Part shown: piece by piece, positions 7,267 to 14,908 of the stretch
Layout: each line of letters starts with the position of its first letter
How positions within the stretch are numbered: the first letter of the stretch is position 1
Source of the DNA: Bacillota bacterium
Lineage (GTDB): Bacteria; Bacillota; Clostridia; DSM-8532
Assembly: GCA_022702935.2 (NCBI GenBank)
Contig: JAKIML020000090.1
Span: 1 to 47,933, forward strand
DNA length: 47,933 bases
Direction of reading: 5' to 3'
Made by a program: the position numbers and the translations under genes
The notes under the pieces: generated by a model
Told to the model about the DNA's origin: nothing
Databases searched by the model: none
Seen by the model: the letters and a program-made list of their open reading frames with translations, nothing else

Positions 7267-9635
7267 TGGCTTTTTCCTCCCTCCTCAGCATTAGACCAGC
7301 CCCTGACATGACTGGCCATCCTCTGTTTAGTCTGAGGGTTCAAAAAGTCGGTACGCTGATTCTGACCTGAGAGCGGCCCCCGGATAATCTTATCCTTATT
7401 GCTCCTGGTGGTCGGAGCAACTGATGAGAAGAATGGAACGCCGAAGGACTTCATCCCCAGGGCCAGGGCACAGATGACCGTAAAGCTGGCTGACACCCCA
7501 TAAAAACCGGCAATGCAGCCAAAAAAGATGAGGATAAAACGAATGATACGAATGGCCAGAGACAGTGCGTAGTTGGGTATGGCAAAGCTGCCCAAACCTG
7601 CGACAGCCACAATGATGATGAGAATGGGACTTACAAGTCCTGCCTCAACGGCCGCCTGGCCTAAGATTAAAGCGCCGATAATACCCAAGGTATTTCCCGT
7701 AACACCCGGGACACGGATGCCCCCTTCCCGGATGAGCTCAAAGGAGAATTCCATGAGCAGAATCTCCAGGACAGTGGGAAAGGGTACCGCCTTTCTGGAA
7801 ACCACAATGGAAGCCAACAATGAGGTGGGTATCATTTCCTGATGGAAGAGGGTCAATGCGGTATAAATCCCGGGCAGGAATGTAGCCAGAATAAGGCCAA
7901 ATAATCGAATGATTCTTAAGAATGAACCATAGTACCATCTGAGATTGGTTTCCTCAGAAGTATGATAAAGGTCAAAAAAGGTAATGGGCATGGCCAAAGC
8001 GAAGGGGGTTCCTTCACATATCAAAACCACCTTCCCTTCCATGAGAAAGGAAGCTACCCTGTCAGGCCGCTCAGTGGAAATGACCTGCGGAAAAAGCATC
8101 ATATTCTTATCCTCGATAAGCTGCTCCAGCATGCCATTGCCCGAGATATAGTCAATTTCAAGACTATTGATGCGTCGTTTCACCTCATTGAGCAGATCCT
8201 GATTTACAACATCAAACAGGTACAGCATGGCCGTCATATAGTTATTGGTTTTGCTGACTGTAAAGAATTCGGTAATAAGGTTTTCATTTTTAACAATCCG
8301 CCGCACCAGCGTGATGTTGGTCCGAAGGTTTTCGGTAAAGCCCTCCTGAGAGCCATGAACCACAGTCTCAGTAACGGGAGCCCCCACGCTCCTCTTTTCA
8401 AAGCCACGGCTTTCCATGACCAGGCATTCCTTGCACCCTTCCACAAACACCACAACAAGTCCGCCGAGTATCTGCGGGACAATCTCGCTGAACTTGTCCA
8501 TCCGTTCAATCTGGTGCACCGACAGAACATTCTCCTCGATATAATCCAGAGGGCATCCGCCTTTAAAATCCACAAAGGAATGGGCATCCATCAACTGGGG
8601 CAGCGTAAACTGTACAATGATCTCCTTCTCTACCATGCCATCCACAAACACCACGAAGGCAGGAATCTGTCTGCCTATCTTAAACTTGCGGATAATAACA
8701 TCCTTGTTCAGAGGGATATGGAAAAGCATTTCCAAATACCTGCTGTTCTTCTCCAAGCAAGGATCCACCCATACGAGGGGCTCTACAGGGGTCTCTTCTT
8801 TCTGCGGGCTTTCCCCGCTGCTTTGTTCCTTTCCCTGATTCTCAGAATTCTCCTGAGCACCATTTCTGGGAGACTTCTTTTTCCGGGACAGCACCTGTAC
8901 TTCTTTCTGAGCCTGGCCTTGCTTCTGCCCCATATTATCAGCCTTATCGGGCTTCTGGGATTGTTCTGTTTTTGAAGCCGATTTTTCCTGCTGTGAATTG
9001 TCACTCTTCTCTGAATCCTTATGATTCTCCTTAATCAATGCATCAAGGGAGATTGGCTGAATGATTCTAGGACCCTTATCATCCTTCTGCTCCGTATTAT
9101 TGAGGTTCTGGCTGATGTTCTGGAGCTGTTGCTGGTTTTTTTGCGGATCCCATGGCGTCACTGCGTCCTCCTTATCATAATTCCTTTGACTATTTTGCAT
9201 AATGGTATAGAGGTTCTGCTGAACCTTAAGCTGAATATCCTCCTGGTTGCTTTGACCATTCTGGCTCCCGCTTGTTTCTCCCTGGTTCCCATTGTTATCA
9301 GCCTGGGTACTGCTATTATTCTGGAGCCCATTACTATCTCCCTGGGTGCCGTCATTTCCTCCCTGGCTCTGCTGTTGGCTGCCTTCGCTTTGCTGGACAT
9401 TGGGATCGCCATTTTGCTGTCCACTTTTCTGTTGTGCAGCCTTTAAATTATCTCCCTGGCCATTCTGCTGGTTGTTTTGATTCACAGCCTTGTTGGACGA
9501 TTGGCCCTGGGTCTCCTTATCCCCCATATATTGCTCCCAGCTTTTTGATTCTTCCTCCCCTTCAAGAAGCTCAAAGCCATGCTCGGGTTCCTTAGGCTCA
9601 TTGTATGAAAAAAGTTTTTTTAAGCTTTTCAGCAT
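7263..9635 (-). CDS. GerA-family germinant receptor A subunit with giant Gln/Asn-rich N-terminal extension
   Basis: 790 residues against roughly 480-550 for typical A subunits. Residues ~290-550 form the soluble GerA domain (EKNSRYLEMLFHIPLNKDV, FVDGMVEKEIIVQF) and ~565-740 the membrane part, ending in a basic tail. The first ~285 residues are low complexity: runs of Q, N, S, G, D (for example QQSEGSQQQSQGGNDGTQGD) shifting to K/E/Q-rich sequence. Long disordered N-termini occur in a few characterised A subunits, but this one is unusually long. A subunits oligomerise into a ligand-gated membrane channel in the spore inner membrane. First gene of the operon; the reading frame is intact. Confidence 0.93.
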   Translation of the reverse strand: MLKSLKKLFSYNEPKEPEHGFELLEGEEESKSWEQYMGDKETQGQSSNKAVNQNNQQNGQGDNLKAAQQKSGQQNGDPNVQQSEGSQQQSQGGNDGTQGDSNGLQNNSSTQADNNGNQGETSGSQNGQSNQEDIQLKVQQNLYTIMQNSQRNYDKEDAVTPWDPQKNQQQLQNISQNLNNTEQKDDKGPRIIQPISLDALIKENHKDSEKSDNSQQEKSASKTEQSQKPDKADNMGQKQGQAQKEVQVLSRKKKSPRNGAQENSENQGKEQSSGESPQKEETPVEPLVWVDPCLEKNSRYLEMLFHIPLNKDVIIRKFKIGRQIPAFVVFVDGMVEKEIIVQFTLPQLMDAHSFVDFKGGCPLDYIEENVLSVHQIERMDKFSEIVPQILGGLVVVFVEGCKECLVMESRGFEKRSVGAPVTETVVHGSQEGFTENLRTNITLVRRIVKNENLITEFFTVSKTNNYMTAMLYLFDVVNQDLLNEVKRRINSLEIDYISGNGMLEQLIEDKNMMLFPQVISTERPDRVASFLMEGKVVLICEGTPFALAMPITFFDLYHTSEETNLRWYYGSFLRIIRLFGLILATFLPGIYTALTLFHQEMIPTSLLASIVVSRKAVPFPTVLEILLMEFSFELIREGGIRVPGVTGNTLGIIGALILGQAAVEAGLVSPILIIIVAVAGLGSFAIPNYALSLAIRIIRFILIFFGCIAGFYGVSASFTVICALALGMKSFGVPFFSSVAPTTRSNKDKIIRGPLSGQNQRTDFLNPQTKQRMASHVRGWSNAEEGGKSQ

Positions 9636-9750
9636 GAAGGCGACACCATCCCATCATTTTTTTACGCTTGAACATTTTGCTATCATTATTCGCAAAACCC
9701 AATGAAATTATCCTGCACCAAAGTCTTTCTGCCCAATAAAAGAAAGTATA

Positions 9751-9776
9751 AAAAAAGCCTTAACCCGGAGGTTAAG
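9751..9776 (-). terminator. Rho-independent terminator of the TetR gene
   Basis: A perfect 7-bp stem CTTAACC/GGTTAAG (9759-9765, 9770-9776) with loop CGGA. In the minus direction it is followed by a run of seven T (complement of the A-run ending at 9756). It lies about 85 bases past the TetR stop codon and insulates the germination operon promoter region from tetR transcription. Confidence 0.75.
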
Positions 9777-9859
9777 ACTCTTAAAATTTTTTAGTTACGT
9801 TGCAATAATCTTGGATTCGTCAGATGATTCTAAAGATTTTTTACTGCATCAGGCAATCG

Positions 9860-10468
9860 CTAAAAGGGTAAGGGCGCGCCCTTGCGCAGTGAAGGCTCCA
9901 CATCCAGGGCAATCTCCATGGCCGATCGGGTGGATGCCTTAAGGTCAAAGGAGCCATTGGACATGCACCATTTTGCCACAAGGCCCATGGCCTGCAAAAA
10001 GACAACTTTCCGGAGTTCTGAAACGCTGGTGCTGTTTCTGATCTCTCCGCTTTCATAGGCCATTTTAAGTAGGGTTTCTTCCGCCTTATGCAGTGCTTCA
10101 TGCCGTCTGGAGGTATCAAAGGTCCCCAAATCCCTGTTTATGTTTGCAATCACTATACGTCTGGCAATCTCCGGACCCATTTTCTCGAAAAATTCCACAA
10201 TGGGCTCGGTAAGGTTCCAATACTTATCGATATGGTGCTCGGCAGAAAGGATGGAAGTGAGCCTGGACGCAGTGACCTCCTTGGGCAGCTCAAAAAAGTC
10301 CCGCAGAAGATCTTCCTTGGATTGAAAGTAATAGTAAAAGGTATGCTTGGAGACCTCGGAAGCAGCGCAGATATCATTGAGGGTCACATGATCAAAGCCC
10401 TTTTCCTTAATGAGGGCCATTGCCCTTGTTAAAATCAGTCTTTTCGTTTCATTATCCTTATGTGCCAT
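9860..10468 (-). CDS. TetR-family transcriptional repressor of the adjacent exporter
   Basis: A 202-residue regulator. I choose the ATG at 10468 because AGAAAGG stands at good distance before it; an in-frame ATG seven codons upstream lacks this. The N-terminal helix-turn-helix is clear: KRLILTRAMALIKEKGFDHVT, then DICAASEVSKHTFYYYFQSK (about 10-57). The C-terminal ligand domain is unrecognisable by eye, as usual. It is transcribed divergently from a two-gene ABC exporter, the standard layout for a repressor that senses the exporter's substrate. A palindrome inside the exporter promoter is the likely operator. Confidence 0.9.
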   Translation of the reverse strand: MAHKDNETKRLILTRAMALIKEKGFDHVTLNDICAASEVSKHTFYYYFQSKEDLLRDFFELPKEVTASRLTSILSAEHHIDKYWNLTEPIVEFFEKMGPEIARRIVIANINRDLGTFDTSRRHEALHKAEETLLKMAYESGEIRNSTSVSELRKVVFLQAMGLVAKWCMSNGSFDLKASTRSAMEIALDVEPSLRKGAPLPF

Positions 10469-10507
10469 GGTATCAACCTTTCTTAACATAGATATGCTAA
10501 CACATTA

Positions 10508-10517
10508 TTGTTAACAA
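10508..10517. promoter_or_regulatory. Short palindrome in the TetR/exporter intergenic region
   Basis: Perfect 10-base palindrome TTGTTAACAA about 40 bases upstream of the chosen TetR start. It may belong to the TetR promoter or be a second operator, but it differs in sequence from the 18-base site at 10551 and is short enough to occur by chance. Confidence 0.25.
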
Positions 10518-10539
10518 AGCAAGGCTTCTCACATAGTTG

Positions 10540-10568
10540 TTGACATTTTTATATTACCAAGGTAATAT
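10540..10568 (+). promoter_or_regulatory. Promoter of the ABC exporter operon
   Basis: TTGACA at 10540-10545, 17-base spacer, TAATAT at 10563-10568 (4 of 6). It is placed about 140 bases ahead of the first exporter gene. The spacer and -10 are occupied by the operator-like inverted repeat at 10551-10568. Confidence 0.6.
10551..10568. promoter_or_regulatory. Probable TetR operator overlapping the exporter promoter
   Basis: Perfect inverted repeat ATATTACC-AA-GGTAATAT, 8-base arms and 2-base spacer. It fills the space from mid-spacer to the end of the -10 element, so a bound repressor would block RNA polymerase. Size and symmetry fit TetR-family operators. Assignment to the adjacent TetR is inference from position. 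Confidence 0.6.
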
Positions 10569-10707
10569 GAAACGTAGACTTTATACAGTACATCTGATGC
10601 ATGTGATTCACAGAGTTTTATCCTGCCCTGTTAATAAGTGGCATGAAATAGGTTACAATGTGATCAAGCGCAATGTTCTAAGTAATAGAAAGGAATGAAG
10701 CCAAGCA

Positions 10708-12924
10708 ATGCTAAAACTCATGAAGTACTTAAAGCCCGCCATTTTATCCATTCTTATGGTCATTGGGCTTCTGGTGGTACAGGCCGCCTGTGATCTGGCC
10801 CTGCCCGACTACATGTCCAACATTGTCAATGTGGGCATTCAGCAGGGCGGTATCGAAAATGCCGTACCCCAGGCCATTCGTAAAAGCGAGGCAGAGAAGC
10901 TCTTTCTCTTTATGGATGACCAGCAAGTGGATACTTTCCTGAAACACTATACCCTCTATCAGCCAGGGGATACCTCCCAAAAGGATTATAGCCGTTTCGC
11001 CAAGGATTATCCCCTATTGGACAAAGAGCCCATCTATGGCCTCAACACCAAGGATAAGGATACAATAAGCACTCTGAACGAGCTTCTCCCCAAACCCATG
11101 CTGGTTGTCTATGGCATAGAGAATAACATGTTTGAGGGTATGGGACAGCAGATGCCCGAGGGTGCGGATCCCTTCAAGGTCCTGGGTAAGCTTCCCAAAG
11201 AACAATTATCTGCCATGCGGGAGCAGATTGATGAGAAGTTCTCAGCCCTGTCCGAAAGCATGAGTACGCAAACAGCCATTGAGTATATAAAGAGCGAGTA
11301 TCAGGCGCTGGGCGCGGATGTGAACAACCTTCAGGTCAGGTATTTGTTCTGGGCCGGTGTATCCATGCTGCTTATAACGCTTCTGAGTATGGCCGCCACC
11401 ATTTTGGTTGGTTTTCTGGCCTCACGGGTTTCAGCCGCGTTTGGCCGAGACTTGCGGCTGGATACTTTTAAGAAGATTGAAAGCTTTTCTAACTATGAAT
11501 TTGACAAATACTCCACCGCCTCCCTCATCACCAGAACCACCAACGATATCCAGCAGGTTCAGATGTTTACCATCATGATGCTGAGAATGGTGTTCTATGC
11601 GCCCATTGTGGGTGTCGGCGGCGTGTTCAAGGTGCTTTCCACCAATACCAACATGGGCTGGATTCTCGCAGTAGCGGTAATGGTTATCCTGGCCATAGTT
11701 CTTATCATGTTCGGTGTTGCCATTCCTAAGTTCAAGACGGTTCAGAAGCTGGTAGATCGACTGAATCTTGTTACCAGAGAAAGTCTCACGGGCCTGCTGG
11801 TCATCCGCGCCTTCAACACCCAAAAGCATGAGGAAGAACGCTTTGACAAGGCCAACTCCGATCTGACCCGGGTCAACCTCTTCATCAACCGCACCATGGC
11901 TTTGATGATGCCTTTGATGATGCTGGTCATGAACGGCATTACCATACTTATTGTCTGGGTGGGTGCCCATCAGGTGGATACAGGCGTCATGCAGGTGGGT
12001 GATATGATGGCCTTTATCCAGTACACCATGCAGATTATCTTTTCCTTCCTTATCATCAGCTTTGTGTCCATCATCCTCCCCCGTGCATCGGTTTCGGCAC
12101 AGCGTATCTCCGAGGTTTTGGCCGTTGAACCCGTCATTGTGGATCCCGAGCATCCCAAGAGCTTTGATCCCAATACCAAAGGCATCCTGGAGTTCAAAAA
12201 TGTATCCTTCAGATACCCCGGTGCCGAGGATGATGTTTTAAGCAATATCAGCTTTACTGCCCAGCGTGGCCAGACCACAGCCTTTATTGGAAGCACCGGC
12301 AGCGGCAAGTCCACGTTGATAAACCTCATCCCCAGATTCTATGACGTCACAGAGGGACAGATCCTTCTCGACGGTGTGGATATCCGGGAGGTCACACAGC
12401 ATGACCTGCGCCAAAAAATCGGTTATGTGCCTCAAAAGGGCTCCCTGTTCTCAGGAACCATTGAAAGCAATTTGAAGTATGGTGATGAGAACGCTTCCGA
12501 GGAACAGTTGAAAAAGGCAGCGGAAATTGCTCAGGCCATGGAGTTTATCTCCTCAAAACCCCTGGGCTTTGAAGAACCCATCGCCCAGGGCGGAACCAAT
12601 GTCTCAGGAGGACAAAAGCAGCGTCTGTCCATTGCCAGGGCTCTGGTCAAAAAGCCCGAGATTTATATCTTTGACGACAGCTTCTCTGCTCTGGACTTTA
12701 AAACCGACAGTGCCCTGCGTAAGGCCTTGAAATCTGAGACCACCGACAGCATTGTGCTCATCGTGGCTCAAAGAGTGAGCACCATCATGAATGCAGACCA
12801 AATCATTGTGCTGGAGGACGGTAAGATCGCAGGCAAAGGAAAGCATCAGGAGCTTTTGAAGAATTGCGAAGTCTATAGGGAAATCGCTTCTTCTCAGCTC
12901 TCAAAGGAGGAATTAGCAGTATGA
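10708..12924 (+). CDS. Heterodimeric ABC exporter, subunit with degenerate ATPase site
   Basis: A 738-residue half-transporter: six membrane helices then an ATPase domain. Between the first two helices lies a large insertion (about residues 45-215) of soluble, charged sequence, predicted outside the cell. Nucleotide-site motifs: Walker A GSTGSGKST (~528), intact signature VSGGQ (632-636), Walker B IYIFDDS with D657 where catalytic Glu belongs, and Q688 where the switch His belongs. This pattern marks the degenerate-site subunit of heterodimeric drug exporters such as TM287/288 or BmrCD. The stop overlaps the partner's start (ATGA, 12921-12924). Likely controlled by the divergent TetR repressor. 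Substrate unknown. Confidence 0.93.
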   Translation: MLKLMKYLKPAILSILMVIGLLVVQAACDLALPDYMSNIVNVGIQQGGIENAVPQAIRKSEAEKLFLFMDDQQVDTFLKHYTLYQPGDTSQKDYSRFAKDYPLLDKEPIYGLNTKDKDTISTLNELLPKPMLVVYGIENNMFEGMGQQMPEGADPFKVLGKLPKEQLSAMREQIDEKFSALSESMSTQTAIEYIKSEYQALGADVNNLQVRYLFWAGVSMLLITLLSMAATILVGFLASRVSAAFGRDLRLDTFKKIESFSNYEFDKYSTASLITRTTNDIQQVQMFTIMMLRMVFYAPIVGVGGVFKVLSTNTNMGWILAVAVMVILAIVLIMFGVAIPKFKTVQKLVDRLNLVTRESLTGLLVIRAFNTQKHEEERFDKANSDLTRVNLFINRTMALMMPLMMLVMNGITILIVWVGAHQVDTGVMQVGDMMAFIQYTMQIIFSFLIISFVSIILPRASVSAQRISEVLAVEPVIVDPEHPKSFDPNTKGILEFKNVSFRYPGAEDDVLSNISFTAQRGQTTAFIGSTGSGKSTLINLIPRFYDVTEGQILLDGVDIREVTQHDLRQKIGYVPQKGSLFSGTIESNLKYGDENASEEQLKKAAEIAQAMEFISSKPLGFEEPIAQGGTNVSGGQKQRLSIARALVKKPEIYIFDDSFSALDFKTDSALRKALKSETTDSIVLIVAQRVSTIMNADQIIVLEDGKIAGKGKHQELLKNCEVYREIASSQLSKEELAV

Positions 12925-14789
12925 GTGAAAATAGACATTCCGGCCCCATGCGTCGTGGTCCCAGAGGCCCCATGGGCGGTATGGGCCCCATGCCCATGGG
13001 CGAGAAGCCAAAAAACTTTAAGAAGACCATGAAAAATCTTCTTGCATACCTGAGGCCCTATAACCTTTCGCTGATCATCGTCCTGATCTTTGCCGCAGGC
13101 AGCGCCGCATTTTCCATTGTGGGCCCCAATACACTCAAAAAGGCCGTTAATAAGCTTTTTGAAGGCCTTATCACCAAGGTTCAGGGCGTTACTGGCGCAG
13201 GCATCGACTTCGGCTATATCGGTAACATCCTGCTGATTCTCCTGGGATTATACCTGGCCAGCTCCCTTTTTGGCTTTATCCAGGGCTTTATCATGTCGGG
13301 CGTGGCCCAGAAGGTTTCCTATAATCTGCGTAAGGCCATTTCCGAAAAAATAAACCGGCTGCCCTTAAGCTATTTTGATACCAAAACCCATGGTGAGGTT
13401 CTCTCCCGTGTCACCAATGATGTGGATACCGTCAGCAATACCTTAAACCAGAGCCTTTCCCAGATTGTCACCTCGGTGACCACCCTCATTGGCGTCTTGA
13501 TCATGATGTTCTCCATAAGCTGGATTATGACACTGGCTACGCTCCTCATCATGCCTATTTCCACTATCCTAATCGTAACTGTAGTGAAGAAGTCCCAGAA
13601 GCACTTTAAGACCCAGCAGGAGTATTTAGGTCGCCTTAACGGGCATGTGGAAGAAATGTTTGGCGGTCATACCATCATGAAGGCCTTTAACGGCGAAGAA
13701 CGCTCCATAAAGCAATTTGAGGAGTTGAACAACACCCTGTACAGTTCGGCCTGGAAAAGCCAATTCCTGTCGGGCATGATGCACCCCATCATCGGCTTTA
13801 TTGGCAATTTGGGCTATGTCATGGTCTCCATTCTGGGCGGCTGGCTTACCATAAAAAAGACCATCCAGGTGGGTGATATTCTGGCCTTCATCCAATATGT
13901 GCGCTCCTTCTCCCAGCCCCTCAACCAGGCCGCCCAAATCGCCAATGTGCTTCAATCCACCGCTGCCGCTGCTGAGCGTGTTTTCGAGTTCCTCGGAGAA
14001 CCCGAAGAAGTCTCTGATAAAGAGAATTCTGTGGTTCTCAGCAAGCCCCAGGGCGCCGTTAAGTTTGAGCATGTGCACTTTGGGTACAACCCGGATAGGA
14101 TCATCATCAATGACTTCAATGCCACCATTGAGCCCGGCCAAAGGGTAGCCATTGTGGGCCCCACCGGCGCGGGAAAGACCACCATGGTCAAGCTTTTGAT
14201 GCGCTTCTATGACATCAACAGCGGTTCCATCACCATTGACGGGCAGGATATCCGCTCATTTAAGCGTCAGCAACTCAGGGATATGTTTGGTATGGTGCTT
14301 CAGGACACCTGGCTGTTTAATGGAACCATTATGGAAAACATTCGCTACGGCAGGCTGGATGCAACCGATGAGGAGGTCATCCAGGCGGCTAAGGCAGCCC
14401 ATGCCCATCACTTTATCCGAACCCTTCCCGATGGGTATAACATGGTGCTCAATGAGGAAGCCAGCAATGTGAGCCAGGGTCAAAAACAGCTTCTTACCAT
14501 TGCCCGTGCCATCCTCTCCGACCCTAAAATCCTCATTCTGGACGAGGCCACCAGCTCGGTGGATACCCGTACCGAAATCCTGATCCAGAAGGCCATGGAT
14601 AATCTGATGAGGGGTCGTACCAGCTTTATCATAGCCCATCGCCTCTCCACCATCCGGGATGCAGACTTAATCCTGGTCATGAAGGACGGGGATATTGTGG
14701 AGCAGGGTAAGCATGAAGAGCTCCTTAAGAAGAACGGATTCTATGCCAACCTCTATTACAGCCAGTTTGACGTGGTGGAAAGCGCTTAA
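12921..14789 (+). CDS. Heterodimeric ABC exporter, catalytically complete partner subunit
   Basis: 622 residues: a Met/Gly/Pro-rich cytoplasmic leader (GPMGGMGPMPMG), six membrane helices and an ATPase domain. Walker A GPTGAGKTT (413-421), Walker B with catalytic E542 in LILDEATS, and switch H573 in IIAHRLST are all canonical. Its signature motif is altered, VSQGQ (517-521), and in the dimer that motif faces the partner's defective Walker site. One site is thus competent and one degenerate, as expected of an asymmetric exporter. Translationally coupled to the upstream subunit and followed by a strong terminator. Confidence 0.93.
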   Translation: MSENRHSGPMRRGPRGPMGGMGPMPMGEKPKNFKKTMKNLLAYLRPYNLSLIIVLIFAAGSAAFSIVGPNTLKKAVNKLFEGLITKVQGVTGAGIDFGYIGNILLILLGLYLASSLFGFIQGFIMSGVAQKVSYNLRKAISEKINRLPLSYFDTKTHGEVLSRVTNDVDTVSNTLNQSLSQIVTSVTTLIGVLIMMFSISWIMTLATLLIMPISTILIVTVVKKSQKHFKTQQEYLGRLNGHVEEMFGGHTIMKAFNGEERSIKQFEELNNTLYSSAWKSQFLSGMMHPIIGFIGNLGYVMVSILGGWLTIKKTIQVGDILAFIQYVRSFSQPLNQAAQIANVLQSTAAAAERVFEFLGEPEEVSDKENSVVLSKPQGAVKFEHVHFGYNPDRIIINDFNATIEPGQRVAIVGPTGAGKTTMVKLLMRFYDINSGSITIDGQDIRSFKRQQLRDMFGMVLQDTWLFNGTIMENIRYGRLDATDEEVIQAAKAAHAHHFIRTLPDGYNMVLNEEASNVSQGQKQLLTIARAILSDPKILILDEATSSVDTRTEILIQKAMDNLMRGRTSFIIAHRLSTIRDADLILVMKDGDIVEQGKHEELLKKNGFYANLYYSQFDVVESA

Positions 14790-14836
14790 AAGCATTCTTT
14801 GCGCACACGAATCAATAAGCAGGTCTGAAAAACAAC

Positions 14837-14892
14837 AAGGCCATGATATTCAAATCTCCTGCGACAGCAAGAAGATAGGATATCATGGCCTT
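14837..14892. terminator. Bidirectional terminator between exporter and ABC-F gene
   Basis: A 13-bp perfect stem AAGGCCATGATAT (14837-14849) with ATATCATGGCCTT (14880-14892), T-rich sequence on both outer sides. It lies between convergent genes, ending the exporter operon on plus and the ABC-F operon on minus. Confidence 0.75.
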
Positions 14893-14908
14893 TCTATTAT
14901 GTTATAGT

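Noticed and set aside
7962-8975. Open frame of 337 codons on plus strand
   Set aside because: Antisense shadow of the germinant receptor A subunit; no ribosome site and odd composition.
9636-9720. Possible sigma-G promoter before the germination operon (GAATA and a downstream CAAGCGTA on minus)
   Set aside because: Only a partial match to the forespore consensus by eye; spacing approximate. Expected biologically but not supported enough to annotate.
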